NCBI GenBank assembly: GCA_963781775.1
Contig: CAWAHE010000013.1
Coordinates: 1-64,000, forward strand
Source of the DNA: CAVSRC01 sp963781775
GTDB taxonomy: Bacteria > Pseudomonadota > Alphaproteobacteria > Rhizobiales > Kaistiaceae
DNA length: 64,000 nt
Reading direction: 5' to 3'
Part shown: piece by piece, positions 35,231 through 43,354 of the stretch
Layout: the number at the start of each line of letters is the position of its first letter
Position numbering within the stretch: position 1 is the first letter of the stretch
Made by a program: the position numbers and the translations under genes
Notes under the pieces: model-generated
What the model saw: the letters and a program-made list of their open reading frames with translations, nothing else
The model's database searches: none
Told to the model about the DNA's origin: nothing

Positions 35231-37174
35231 GTGCGGATGCAGCGGACGGTACTGGCGGCCGTGGTGGTCGTCGGGATTACTGCGACAGCGGTTGCTGGCT
35301 GGTTCAGCTACCGCTCGTACCGGCACGTCGAAATTCAGCAGGCCGCCTTCAAGACCGACAACGCCGCCTCGGCGGTCAAGCTGGCACTCGATCGCGTTGC
35401 GCTCGCGGTGCGTGCCGTCAGGGCGATGTATGCGGCGGACCGGGTGACGCGCGAACAGTTCGAGCGCTTCGCCCGCACGCTGACGACGAGTGAGGGCATC
35501 CGATCGCTCGGATTCTACCGCAGGGTGCCGCTGGCCTCACGCCAAGCTTACGAAATGGGTTTGTCGACCGAGCCCGGCAAGACGCTGGGCATCTGGCAAT
35601 ACGATGAGAACGGAAAGCCGGTCCGCGCGCCCGATCGGCCCGTCTACTACCCGGTCGATTCGGCGTATGTCATCGGTGGCCCGGAGCCCTCCTACGGGCT
35701 CGATGTCGCTTCGCTGCCCGGCCGCGTCGACGCGATCGACAAGGCGATCTCGTCATTCGATCTGGTCATCGGCAAGCCCATCCTGTTCACCGGATCGACG
35801 CAGGGCGGTGTTGTTTTCTATGTTCCGGCAACCGACCGTACAGGCGCCGTCGTCGGCGTTGCCACCGGTACGCTGACGTTCGATGAACTGTCCACCGTCG
35901 CGGCGCAGACGAGCGGCGCGGCTGGCGTAAAGATTTCCGTCGACGTCGATGAGCCAAGTGACGCCAGCGCGCCCGGTGCCGCGGCTGAACCGGCGACGCC
36001 CAACAAGCGAGTCTTCAATTTCGGCGATCGCACCTGGACGGTCACCGTGCCGCCTGCGGAAGGCGAGAATTCGACGGCGGCGTGGCTGGTCGTGCTGGTG
36101 GTCGGTGCGGGCCTCGCCACGACCGTGGCAGTCGTGGCGTATCTCATCGGTCTCAGCCAGACCGCCGACGCGACCGAGGCGCGCGCGCAGCTCCGCGGCA
36201 TGCTGGATGGGCTCGGGCCCCTGGCCTGGCTGCTGACGCCGGACGGCGAGGTCATGCACGTCAACCGCACGGCGAGTACGGCGCTCGGCCGCGCGGAATC
36301 CGAGATCGTCGGGCAGCCATTCTGGAACCTGCCCCTGGGACCGGAAAGCGCCGGCGAGGTTGAACGAATTCGCGCGGCGATCAAGCGCGCCGCCAACGGC
36401 GAAGACGTTCGCTTCGATCTGACGCTGACGGGGAGCGAGGGCGACGAAAGCGTGTTCGATCTGTGGATCCGGCCCCTGGGCCCCCGCCCGGCGGCCCATC
36501 TGGTCGCCTCGGCGGCGGATATCACCGACCGGCATGAGGGCGAGCAGACGCAACGCTTGCTGATGCGCGAACTCGATCACCGCATGAAGAACACCTTGCA
36601 GGTCATCCAGGCAGTCATTCGCCGGACGGCGCGGACCCAGGGTTCGATCGAGACGTTCGAACGGTCGTTGCTCGGGCGTGTCGGTGCGATGTCGCGGGCG
36701 CACGATCTGCTCGCCCAGGAGCGCTGGCTCGGCGCCGAAATGGGTACGGTGATTGACCAGGAGGTCAAAAGCTTCGACCCCGGCGGCGCCATTCGCGCGA
36801 GCGGTCCGAGCATCCGGCTCAACCCGCGCGCGGCCCTGTCGGTGGCCCTTGCGATTCATGAGCTTGGCACCAACGCGGCCAAGTATGGCGCACTCGCCTC
36901 GTCGGGAGGAACGATTTCGTTGACCTGGTCGATCGATCGCAGCGGAGATCAACCCATGGTCGTTCTGCGTTGGCAGGAGTCGGGTGGACCGGAAGTGTCG
37001 ATTCCCGAAAACAAGGGTTTCGGGTCCATGCTCATTGAGCGGAGCATCGCATACGAACTCGAGGGCCACGCGGTTCTGGACTATCGGCGGGAAGGTTTGG
37101 TCTGCGAGATCTTTGTGCCATTCAGGATGCTTCGGCCGTTCGTGGCAGAACGGGTTGTCGAAGCAGCGGGATAA
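35231..37174 (+). CDS. Membrane-bound HWE histidine kinase with CHASE and PAS domains
   Basis: 647 residues. A first membrane helix (TVLAAVVVVGITATAVAGWF), an extracytoplasmic CHASE domain over about residues 50-265 (FERFARTLTTSEGIRSLGFY, YYPVDSAYVIGGPEPSYGLD), a second helix near 281-308, a PAS domain and an HWE kinase core (MRELDHRMKNTLQVIQAVIR near 444, HELGTNAAKYGALA near 542). It should sense an external signal and phosphorylate a receiver domain. The next gene, two bases on, encodes a single-domain receiver, and phyR lies 2 kb away. The start is a GTG at 35231; no ATG precedes the first helix. Confidence 0.88.
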   Translation: MRMQRTVLAAVVVVGITATAVAGWFSYRSYRHVEIQQAAFKTDNAASAVKLALDRVALAVRAVRAMYAADRVTREQFERFARTLTTSEGIRSLGFYRRVPLASRQAYEMGLSTEPGKTLGIWQYDENGKPVRAPDRPVYYPVDSAYVIGGPEPSYGLDVASLPGRVDAIDKAISSFDLVIGKPILFTGSTQGGVVFYVPATDRTGAVVGVATGTLTFDELSTVAAQTSGAAGVKISVDVDEPSDASAPGAAAEPATPNKRVFNFGDRTWTVTVPPAEGENSTAAWLVVLVVGAGLATTVAVVAYLIGLSQTADATEARAQLRGMLDGLGPLAWLLTPDGEVMHVNRTASTALGRAESEIVGQPFWNLPLGPESAGEVERIRAAIKRAANGEDVRFDLTLTGSEGDESVFDLWIRPLGPRPAAHLVASAADITDRHEGEQTQRLLMRELDHRMKNTLQVIQAVIRRTARTQGSIETFERSLLGRVGAMSRAHDLLAQERWLGAEMGTVIDQEVKSFDPGGAIRASGPSIRLNPRAALSVALAIHELGTNAAKYGALASSGGTISLTWSIDRSGDQPMVVLRWQESGGPEVSIPENKGFGSMLIERSIAYELEGHAVLDYRREGLVCEIFVPFRMLRPFVAERVVEAAG

Positions 37175-37176
37175 AG

Positions 37177-37548
37177 ATGACCGAAGCGCCCACACGCAGC
37201 CTGCGCGTCCTTGTCGTGGAAGACGAGTTTCTCATCGCTGCCGAGATGGCGGCGATCCTGGAGGAGGCCGGTCATCATGTCGTCGGCCCGGCCGGCTCGG
37301 TGAGTGCCGGGCAAGCTCTCCTGGCAAAATCCGGCGACCTCGATGCGGCGGTGATCGATGCGAACCTGCGCGGCGAGACGAGCGCGCCGCTGGCCGCGAT
37401 CATGCGCGAACGCAAGATTCCGTTTTGCGTTTGCACGGGCTATCGGGTGAGCGATCTGAAGTCGTTGTTCGGGGACGTGATGACGTTGCACAAGCCGATC
37501 GATCCACCGGGGCTGCTGCGGGCGGTTGCGGCGCTGGCGTCGAAATAA
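37177..37548 (+). CDS. Single-domain response regulator
   Basis: 123 residues: one receiver domain with acidic pocket (VVEDEF), phospho-acceptor aspartate in AAVIDANLRGE, and lysine in MTLHKPI. The FCVCTGY segment at the conserved threonine position resembles the FATGY-type single-domain receivers that act in alphaproteobacterial stress signalling. There is no output domain. It starts two bases after the CHASE kinase stop, so it is probably that kinase's direct partner or a phosphate sink or relay toward PhyR. Confidence 0.85.
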   Translation: MTEAPTRSLRVLVVEDEFLIAAEMAAILEEAGHHVVGPAGSVSAGQALLAKSGDLDAAVIDANLRGETSAPLAAIMRERKIPFCVCTGYRVSDLKSLFGDVMTLHKPIDPPGLLRAVAALASK

Positions 37549-37559
37549 AACCGCGGCCC

Positions 37560-38312
37560 CTAGATGTAAGGCCGGGGGCCGTCCGACCGGGGTTCCCAAC
37601 GGGCGATTTCGGCAAGCCGCTCACGGTCGATCAATTCCAGGTGGCGCTTGTTGAGGACGATCATCTTCCGGCGTGCCATCCGGTTCAGGACGCGGTTGGT
37701 GTGAACCAGCGACAGCCCAAGCGCGTCGGCGATATGCGGCTGCGTGAACGGAAAGGCGAAGCTGTTGCCTTTCGTCAGGCCGCGCACCTCGGCGCGGGCG
37801 AACAGGAACAGCAGAAGATAGGCGGCGCGCTCCTCGGCGGTTCGCTGGCCGAGGCTGAGCAGGTGCTCGTCGAGGACCTGCTCTTCGCGGGCGGCGAGCC
37901 AGGTCATGTCGAAGGCCAGTGCCGGCATTTCCTTGTACAGCGACCACAACCGCTCGCGCTCGAACACGCACAGCAGCATCGTTGTCAGAGACTCCACCGA
38001 GTGCTGCATCTCGGTCAGCAATGAAGCCTGGAGCCCGACGAAGTCACCGGGCAAGAGGAAGTTGAGGATTTGACGGCGGCCGTCGTCGAGCAGCTTGTAG
38101 CGAAAGCCCCAGCCGGACAGGACTGTATAAAGGTGCGCGCTGCTGGCGCCTTCGGACAGGATCGTGGCCCCCGGATCGACCGTCAGCTCGCCGGTCTTGA
38201 AGCCGCTGATGAATTCCAGCTCCTTCTTGTTGAATTTGCGGAATGTAGAAAGCCCTCTGATCGGGCATTTCGCGCATGGGTAGCGCCAAGAGGAGGCTGA
38301 GCGTGCTATCAT
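37560..38312 (-). CDS. Crp/Fnr family transcription regulator
   Basis: 250 residues. An N-terminal PCAKCPIRGLSTFRKFNKKE segment precedes a cyclic-nucleotide-type sensory barrel (GATILSEGASSAHLYTVLSG, FLLPGDFVGLQASL). A C-terminal helix-turn-helix follows (TQPHIADALGLSLVHTNRVL). Only two cysteines are grouped at the N-terminus, so a classical four-cysteine FNR iron-sulfur cluster is not evident. It is convergent with the receiver gene upstream in the window. Its place inside the stress island suggests redox or metabolic input, but targets are unknown. Confidence 0.85.
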   Translation of the reverse strand: MIARSASSWRYPCAKCPIRGLSTFRKFNKKELEFISGFKTGELTVDPGATILSEGASSAHLYTVLSGWGFRYKLLDDGRRQILNFLLPGDFVGLQASLLTEMQHSVESLTTMLLCVFERERLWSLYKEMPALAFDMTWLAAREEQVLDEHLLSLGQRTAEERAAYLLLFLFARAEVRGLTKGNSFAFPFTQPHIADALGLSLVHTNRVLNRMARRKMIVLNKRHLELIDRERLAEIARWEPRSDGPRPYI

Positions 38313-38452
38313 GGGTTGATCCGATCCAGGGACGGCCTATCCGTGGCGCCGGAGCGGCGACGGTTCCTGACCATGTCTTTTGATGCGGTCAGGGATCGCC
38401 CGGCATGCGAAAAGGTGTGCGGGAGGGGCCTCCCACGAAGGCTAACAACCCG

Positions 38453-38833
38453 ATGACTGCCGAAGGCAAGGCGCTGTCCGGCCGGACAATCCTGGTCGTC
38501 GAGGATGAGTTCCTCATCGCGACGGATATTCAGCGCGTCGTCGAGGATGCCGGCGCGCTCCACGCCATCTTGGCCAATTCCACGGCCGCAGTGCGAAATA
38601 TCCTCGCTGCGGGCACGCGGATCGACGTCTGTGTTCTCGATCTGAAACTCGGCTCGGAAAACGGGTTGTCGCTGGCAGAGGAGTTCCGCAATCGCTGCAT
38701 ACCCGTGGTCGTCGTGAGCGGCTTCGACGCCGGGGTGGGATCCAGGGGTATCGTGGTCATCCAGAAGCCCTTCCGTGACGCCGAACTCGTCGCGGGGCTT
38801 GTGAAGGCGCTGGCCGGTCCACCGGGGCCCTAG
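38453..38833 (+). CDS. Single-domain response regulator
   Basis: About 126 residues, one receiver domain: VVEDEF acidic pair, phospho-acceptor aspartate in VCVLDLKLGSENG, a PVVVVSGF strand and VIQKPFRD with the conserved lysine. No output domain. Its gene faces phyR across a strong hairpin. The frame is open from an ATG at 38405; neither start has a strong ribosome site, and the later one matches the usual length of such proteins. It may compete with PhyR for phosphate from the HWE kinases. Confidence 0.78.
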   Translation: MTAEGKALSGRTILVVEDEFLIATDIQRVVEDAGALHAILANSTAAVRNILAAGTRIDVCVLDLKLGSENGLSLAEEFRNRCIPVVVVSGFDAGVGSRGIVVIQKPFRDAELVAGLVKALAGPPGP

Positions 38834-38951
38834 GTTCCGGCGCTGAAAAGAATCTCCAACCGGGCCGGAACCCAAATCGGGCGCAGGGCGTTCTAAGCAC
38901 GCCGGCAGCCTTAACCCGTCCCCCCGCCCCCATAGGCGGCCGGCACAGCTT

Positions 38952-38978
38952 GGACGTGGTCCCCCTGGGGTCACGTCC
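38952..38978. terminator. Terminator hairpin between receiver gene and phyR
   Basis: GGACGTG (38952-38958) pairs with CACGTCC (38972-38978), extended inside by CCCC/GGGG. Placed between the convergent receiver gene and phyR, it can serve both strands, although the T runs are short. Confidence 0.6.
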
Positions 38979-38997
38979 TTGCTGATTCCGGGCATGG

Positions 38998-39822
38998 TCA
39001 GACCACCTTTTGGCCTTTGGCTCCGGCTTCCGGATCCTTGCGGGCACGTGCTTTTTGCTCGAAAAACAGCGCCTGGCTGATGACGGCGGAAACCGTCGCC
39101 GGCTGGAACGGCTTCGGAATCAGAAATGTGGGTTCCGGGCGTTTGCCGGTCAGGAACTGTTCCGGATAGGCGGTGATGAAGATCACCGGCACCTCGAACA
39201 GCTGCAGGAGTTCGTTGACCGCGTCGAGTCCCGAGCTTCTGTCGGCAAGGCGGATGTCGGCGAGGATCATGCCCGGCGGATGGGCCTTGGCCAGCGCCAC
39301 GGATTCCGTGTGCGTGCGAGCGATGCCGATGACATTGTGACCAAGGCCTTCGACCAGGGTCTCCAGCTCCATCGCGATCATCGGCTCGTCCTCGATGATG
39401 AGTACGTCGGTGGCTATCTCCGCAGCCATTTCGCGGCCGGATTCATCGGCAAGACGACGCAGATCGGGTACGTCAAGGTCGAGAATCTCCGCCGCGTCTT
39501 CCTCGCTGAAACCCTCGAGCGTCAGCAGCAGAAATGCCTGACGCGGGCGCGGCGTGATCCGCGTCAGATGCCGGTCGGCGCCGAGCATCTCGTCGTCGGT
39601 ATCGCGGGTGTGGTTGATTCCGACCGAGTTCCAGATTGCAGTGAACGCTTTGTAAAGAGCGACCCGCGCCGAACTTGCCTGCCGGAGCGCAGTGGAATCC
39701 TCGATAAGTGCCTCCAGCGCGGAGGCGACATAGGCGTCGCCGGAAGGCTGGCTGCCGGTGAGCGCCCTGGCGTAGCGCCGGAGGCGGGGCAGTTCTTGGC
39801 CAAGCATTTCGTTGCTAGACAC
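38998..39822 (-). CDS. phyR: PhyR, general stress response regulator (sigma-like domain plus receiver)
   Basis: 274 residues from the GTG at 39822, which has a GAGGAGAAT site upstream. Residues 1 to about 135 are an EcfG-like sigma mimic (LPRLRRYARALTGSQPSGDA, PRPRQAFLLLTLEGFSEEDA). A receiver domain follows (DVLIIEDEPMIAMELETLVE, phospho-acceptor in ILADIRLADRSSG, lysine in FLIPKPFQPA). In known systems phosphorylated PhyR binds the anti-sigma factor NepR and frees EcfG. The nepR and ecfG genes are divergent and adjacent, which makes the assignment secure. Confidence 0.96.
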   Translation of the reverse strand: MSSNEMLGQELPRLRRYARALTGSQPSGDAYVASALEALIEDSTALRQASSARVALYKAFTAIWNSVGINHTRDTDDEMLGADRHLTRITPRPRQAFLLLTLEGFSEEDAAEILDLDVPDLRRLADESGREMAAEIATDVLIIEDEPMIAMELETLVEGLGHNVIGIARTHTESVALAKAHPPGMILADIRLADRSSGLDAVNELLQLFEVPVIFITAYPEQFLTGKRPEPTFLIPKPFQPATVSAVISQALFFEQKARARKDPEAGAKGQKVV

Positions 39823-39897
39823 TGGATTCTCCTCGACTTTTGGGATCGGAAACCGGAACCTTGCGGTGCGGCGGATCCTCATGATCCGTTACACCAT

Positions 39898-39922
39898 GAA
39901 ACCATGCGCGCAGTTGGACGTT
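39898..39922 (+). promoter_or_regulatory. Candidate sigma-EcfG promoter of nepR-ecfG
   Basis: GAAAC (39898-39902), 16 bases, CGTT (39919-39922), 62 bases upstream of nepR. One mismatch to GGAAC in the -35 box; the same variant occurs before the CsbD gene. Autoregulation of nepR-ecfG is known from related bacteria. Confidence 0.6.
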
Positions 39923-39984
39923 AGGATGACGCCGGCGAAATGCCCACCTGACTGGCGCGTGGCGAAAATCGGGACCCAAATGAG

Positions 39985-40185
39985 ATGAACGACCGGAAGC
40001 CGGGCAAGCAACGATCCCCCAAATCCGACCATAGCGGCCAAAAATCGCCCCGTATCGCGCCGGAAGTGCAGGCTCGCATCGGTGCGCGCCTTCGCGCCAT
40101 GTACGACGATGTGGTCGAGGAGGGGGTGCCGGACCGCTTCGCCAGCCTGTTGCGCCAACTCGAAACGCCCTCGGACAAGAAGTAG
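39985..40185 (+). CDS. nepR: NepR anti-sigma factor
   Basis: 66 residues. After a basic, disordered start comes the two-helix NepR core IGARLRAMYDDVVEEGVPDR followed by FASLLRQLE, matching the conserved family pattern. NepR binds and inhibits the sigma factor EcfG, encoded seven bases downstream, and is sequestered by phosphorylated PhyR, encoded divergently. The short gap to ecfG implies cotranscription and balanced synthesis. Confidence 0.95.
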   Translation: MNDRKPGKQRSPKSDHSGQKSPRIAPEVQARIGARLRAMYDDVVEEGVPDRFASLLRQLETPSDKK

Positions 40186-40192
40186 CCGCAAC

Positions 40193-40735
40193 ATGGCGCT
40201 CGACCCGCAGATTCACGAGGCAATGCTGGCGACGATCCCCAGCCTGCGGGCGTTCGCGGTGTCGCTGTGCGGCAACGTGGACCGGGCCGACGATCTCGTG
40301 CAGGAAACGCTGATGCGTGCGATCGCCAATATCGACCGCTTTCAGGTCGGGACCAATCTGCCGGCATGGCTGTTCACGATCCTGCGCAATCATTTCCGCT
40401 CCGAGTACCGGAAGCGCCGTCATGAGGTCGAGGACGTCGACGGCAAGCACACCAACAGTCTGAAAGCGGAGCCGACCCAGATCGGCGCCGTCGAATTCGG
40501 CGAGTTCAAGGCGGCGCTCGCCCAGCTTCCCGACGATCAGCGCGAGGCGCTCATTCTGGTCGGAGCCTCCGGCTTTTCGTACGAGGAAGCAGCGCACATC
40601 TGCGGATGCGCCGTCGGCACCATCAAGAGCCGCGTCAATCGCGCCCGCAACCGTCTGGCCGACCTGATGTCGATCGACGATGCCAGCGAATTCGGTCCGG
40701 ACGAGACGACCCGCGGCATCCTGACCGGCACCTGA
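40193..40735 (+). CDS. ecfG: EcfG, general stress response ECF sigma factor
   Basis: 180 residues from the ATG at 40193. Region 2 reads RADDLVQETLMRAIANIDRF with FRSEYRKRRHEVED. Region 4 reads LPDDQREALILVGASGFSYE, then VGTIKSRVNRARNRL. This pattern and the position after nepR identify the EcfG-type sigma factor that directs RNA polymerase to GGAAC-N16/17-CGTT promoters. Eight such sites are found in the surrounding 12 kb. A hairpin follows the stop. The frame is open further upstream, but that would overlap nepR in another frame. Confidence 0.95.
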   Translation: MALDPQIHEAMLATIPSLRAFAVSLCGNVDRADDLVQETLMRAIANIDRFQVGTNLPAWLFTILRNHFRSEYRKRRHEVEDVDGKHTNSLKAEPTQIGAVEFGEFKAALAQLPDDQREALILVGASGFSYEEAAHICGCAVGTIKSRVNRARNRLADLMSIDDASEFGPDETTRGILTGT

Positions 40736-40753
40736 CGAAGGCCCACGCATAAC

Positions 40754-40785
40754 GTCGCACGACGCTCGGGAGAGCATCGTGCGAC
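40754..40785. terminator. Bidirectional terminator hairpin after ecfG
   Basis: GTCGCACGACGCTC (40754-40767) pairs with GAGCATCGTGCGAC (40772-40785) around a four-base loop with one mismatch. It lies between convergent ecfG and the small lipoprotein gene. Confidence 0.78.
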
Positions 40786-40810
40786 CAGTGTTCTGGATCA
40801 TGGTCCTCTT

Positions 40811-41059
40811 TTACCGGCAGCGCTCGCGATAGGTACGGCCGTGATAGCGGTATGTGCACCAGCCGTTGGTCGACTGGACCAGAACGGCGCCTGCGAGGGC
40901 GCCGACGCCGGCCCCGACGATTGCGCCGCCGACCGAGTTGGTCGCCAGGCCGCCCACTGCGGCGCCGGTCACGCCACCGGCAATCGCGCCTTGTTCGGTG
41001 GTGCAGCCAGCCATGGCCAGGCTGGAACAGGCCGCGAGGGCAAGAATCATGCTCTTCAT
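40811..41059 (-). CDS. Small glycine-zipper lipoprotein
   Basis: 82 residues from the ATG at 41059, with a GAGGAG site. Signal peptide with lipobox (LAACSSLAMAGC), so lipid modification is expected at the Cys. A glycine-zipper region (GGVTGAAVGGLATNSVGGAI, then VGAGVGALAG) and a short basic Cys-containing tail (WCTYRYHGRTYRERC) follow. Similar small glycine-zipper lipoproteins sit in the outer membrane and are often stress-induced. An exact EcfG-type promoter lies about 47 bases upstream. Confidence 0.85.
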   Translation of the reverse strand: MKSMILALAACSSLAMAGCTTEQGAIAGGVTGAAVGGLATNSVGGAIVGAGVGALAGAVLVQSTNGWCTYRYHGRTYRERCR

Positions 41060-41105
41060 CGGAAACTCCTCAATCGTGGGCGCGTCGGAAATGACGATGC
41101 CGGTC

Positions 41106-41131
41106 AACGCAGCGGCCGGGCGTAGGGTTCC
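41106..41131 (-). promoter_or_regulatory. Candidate sigma-EcfG promoter of the glycine-zipper lipoprotein
   Basis: Minus strand: GGAAC (41131-41127), 17 bases, CGTT (41109-41106). Exact boxes. It is back to back with the plus-strand site at 41143. Confidence 0.75.
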
Positions 41132-41142
41132 ATGGAGGATCG

Positions 41143-41168
41143 GGAACGAAAGCAGAGGGTTCCGCGTT
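41143..41168 (+). promoter_or_regulatory. Candidate sigma-EcfG promoter of the low-affinity iron permease-like gene
   Basis: GGAAC (41143-41147), 17 bases, CGTT (41165-41168), 21 bases before the chosen ATG. Exact boxes, divergent from the site at 41106, with only 11 bases between the two -35 boxes. Confidence 0.75.
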
Positions 41169-41189
41169 TCCAAGCGCCACCGAGAGCAA

Positions 41190-41636
41190 ATGGGCATGGG
41201 AAAACCTGTGAAAGCGCGTCGAACGCGTGGGCGGCCGCGAAAGCGGAATGCCTCCGCATCGGCCGCGCTGGCGAATTCAGCGCCCCGATTTTTCGAGCGA
41301 TTTGCGTCGGTGGTCGCGCGGGCGGCAGGCCGGCCCGCGACGTTCGCGACCGCGGTCGCGTTGCTGATCGTATGGGCGGCGAGCGGCCCGCTGTTCGGCT
41401 TCAGTGACACGTGGCAGCTGATCGTCAACACATCGACGACGATCATCACGTTCCTGATGGTCTTCCTCATTCAGCACACGCAGAACCGCGACGGCCTTGC
41501 GGTGCAGATCAAGCTTGCCGAGCTGATCCTGATGATGAAGGGCGCGGAGAACGAGCTGGCAACGGCCGAGGAGCGCTCCGAGGAATATCTCGAGCACCTG
41601 CACGAAGCCTTCAAGACACGGCGTGGCGTTCGCTGA
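41190..41636 (+). CDS. Low-affinity iron permease-like membrane protein (PF04120 type)
   Basis: 148 residues. A basic N-terminus (KARRTRGRPRKR) precedes FERFASVVARAAGRPATFAT, two hydrophobic segments (AVALLIVWAASGPLFGFSDT and TIITFLMVFLIQHTQNRD) and a cytoplasmic helix (LAVQIKLAELILMMKGAENE). The Q-L-I-V-N-T-x-T-T-I-I-T-F-L-M-V-F-L-I-Q motif is characteristic of this family, named after yeast Fet4; iron transport by the bacterial members is not established. The ATG at 41190 is followed six bases later by another. An exact EcfG-type promoter lies just upstream. Confidence 0.85.
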   Translation: MGMGKPVKARRTRGRPRKRNASASAALANSAPRFFERFASVVARAAGRPATFATAVALLIVWAASGPLFGFSDTWQLIVNTSTTIITFLMVFLIQHTQNRDGLAVQIKLAELILMMKGAENELATAEERSEEYLEHLHEAFKTRRGVR

Positions 41637-41726
41637 TTGCGGCCACGACGCAACCACTTCGTGACTGGAAAATCGCGGGCTGTGTGAATAGAGGCGACAT
41701 GCGCCCGACGTCAGCTGCCGGTCGAC

Positions 41727-41766
41727 GCCATGACGGGCGCCGCATTCTGCGCGCGCCCGTCATGGC
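41727..41766. terminator. Strong bidirectional terminator
   Basis: GCCATGACGGGCGC (41727-41740) and GCGCCCGTCATGGC (41753-41766) pair perfectly over 14 bases around a 12-base loop, between the convergent permease-like gene and the CsbD gene. Confidence 0.8.
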
Positions 41767-41781
41767 GCAATGCAAGACCTG

Positions 41782-41979
41782 CTAGTGCTTGCGCAGCCAG
41801 CTATCGATCTCCGAGTCCGCCTTCTCCTTGCCGTAGCCGTAGAGCTCCTGAAGGCGGCCGGCGAGCTTCGTGCGCTCGCCCTCGATGACGTCGAGGTCAT
41901 CATTGGTAAGCTTGCCCCATTGCTTCTGGGCTTCGCCGCTCACCTTCTTCCAGTTGCCTTTAACCTGATCCCAGTTCAT
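41782..41979 (-). CDS. CsbD family stress protein
   Basis: 65 residues. The sequence NWDQVKGNWKKVSGEAQKQW, then GKLTNDDLDVIEGERTKLAG and a YGYGKEKADSEID tail match CsbD/YjbJ proteins, small hydrophilic general stress proteins of unknown mechanism. The ATG at 41979 gives the standard family start and has GGAGAG five bases upstream; the in-frame ATG at 41991 is less likely. An EcfG-like promoter lies upstream. Confidence 0.92.
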   Translation of the reverse strand: MNWDQVKGNWKKVSGEAQKQWGKLTNDDLDVIEGERTKLAGRLQELYGYGKEKADSEIDSWLRKH

Positions 41980-42011
41980 CGCTCTCTCCATGAGTTAAGT
42001 GCACACATGGC

Positions 42012-42036
42012 AACGTCCGAGACGCGATATTGTTTC
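42012..42036 (-). promoter_or_regulatory. Candidate sigma-EcfG promoter of the CsbD gene
   Basis: Minus strand: GAAAC (42036-42032), 16 bases, CGTT (42015-42012). One mismatch in the -35 box; well placed 33 bases before the CsbD start. Confidence 0.6.
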
Positions 42037-42220
42037 AGGCAGGCGCGGGGCCCGGTCTGTTTGAGACGCCCGCGGCCCGCGACCATGGAGGCGCGATCGC
42101 CTCTTTTTTGGGTGGGCATGGAAGGCGAGGTGGGTTATCTGGGGTTCTCAGCCACTGCGAGTCCCCAAGCCACCTTGGCCGGGTCGCGCCTGATCCGCCA
42201 CTGGTCGCCTGAGGGTCTCA

Positions 42221-43354
42221 ATGCTCAAGACGATCCGCTCGGAAGCAGCCTTCATTGTCACGGCGGCATCGGCCGCGATCTTCTACACGTTCGGCAAGTA
42301 TTGGCTCGACAACCTCGACAATGCGCTGGTGCTTGTCGGACTTTTCGTGTGGCTGTTCGGGACGATGCTGTGGAGTTCATTCTCGGCCGTCCGCCACGCC
42401 GATGCACTGGCCGAGTTGCTCGGCGAACCACTCGGCACGCTCATCCTGACGATCTCGGTGATCAGCATCGAGGTCTCGATCATCTCGGCAGTCATGCTGC
42501 ATGGCGGCCCGAACCCGACGCTCGCCCGCGACACCATGCTTGCCGTCCTGATCATCGTCCTCAATGGAATGGTCGGGCTATCCCTGCTTGTCGGCGGCTT
42601 CCGGCATCGCGAGCAGAGCTATAACCTTCAGGGCGCCCGCTCGTATCTGAGCGTTCTCATCACGCTCGCGACGTTGTCGTTGATCCTGCCGCGTTTCACC
42701 ACATCGACGTCCGATTACAGCCTCACGACCACGCAGGCGGTGCTGTTCGCGGCGATGACCGTGCTTCTCTACGGCACGTTTCTGGCGATGCAGACGATTC
42801 GCCATCGCGAGTACTTCATCGAGCCAACGGATAAGGCCTCGGGGCTCGGGCAAGCGATGGCGCAGGAAGGCCATGGCCATGGCCATGGCCATGCGAAGCC
42901 GCGCTCGGTGCCCTATCACGCGATATTCCTGCTACTGACCCTGATACCGATCGTGCTTCTCTCTAAGAAGCTCGCCGTCATCGTCGACTACGGCACGGAC
43001 GCGCTCGGCCTGCCTGTCGCGCTGGGGGGCGTGCTGGTGGCGATCCTGGTGCTGGCGCCGGAGGGCCTTGCCGCCTACGAGGCGGCCGTCGCCAACCATC
43101 TGCAACGTGCCGTCAACATCTGCCTTGGCTCCGCGCTCGCTACCATCAGCCTGACGGTGCCGGCGGTTGTCGTCATCGCGATATTTTCCGGCATTCACGT
43201 TGAGTTGGGACTGGGCGGAACGGAGATGGTTCTCCTCCTCCTTACCCTGGTCATCAGCACGCTGACCTTCGGCGGGGTGCGCACCAGCATGCTGCAGGGG
43301 GCGGTTCATCTGGTGATCTTCGTCACTTACCTGATCCTGATCTTTGAACCCTGA
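42221..43354 (+). CDS. chaA: ChaA-type sodium(calcium)/proton antiporter
   Basis: 377 residues, about eleven hydrophobic helices in two halves of the Ca2+/cation antiporter fold. Each half has an acidic repeat motif: GEPLGTLILTISVISIEVSI in the first and LAPEGLAAYEAAVANHLQRA in the second. Between the halves is a His-rich loop (GHGHGHGHAK) encoded by a GGCCAT repeat. The family exchanges Na+ or Ca2+ for protons across the inner membrane. It is separate from the stress island and lacks an EcfG-like site upstream. Confidence 0.85.
   Translation: MLKTIRSEAAFIVTAASAAIFYTFGKYWLDNLDNALVLVGLFVWLFGTMLWSSFSAVRHADALAELLGEPLGTLILTISVISIEVSIISAVMLHGGPNPTLARDTMLAVLIIVLNGMVGLSLLVGGFRHREQSYNLQGARSYLSVLITLATLSLILPRFTTSTSDYSLTTTQAVLFAAMTVLLYGTFLAMQTIRHREYFIEPTDKASGLGQAMAQEGHGHGHGHAKPRSVPYHAIFLLLTLIPIVLLSKKLAVIVDYGTDALGLPVALGGVLVAILVLAPEGLAAYEAAVANHLQRAVNICLGSALATISLTVPAVVVIAIFSGIHVELGLGGTEMVLLLLTLVISTLTFGGVRTSMLQGAVHLVIFVTYLILIFEP

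Noticed and set aside
39855..39890. GGAAC and CGTT boxes in the phyR-nepR gap
   Set aside because: The exact boxes are 27 bases apart; the GAAAC-N16-CGTT site at 39898 is better placed.
42870..42896. GGCCAT tandem repeat as a possible repeat element
   Set aside because: It is a short coding microsatellite giving the His-Gly loop of the antiporter, with no spacers or other copies.
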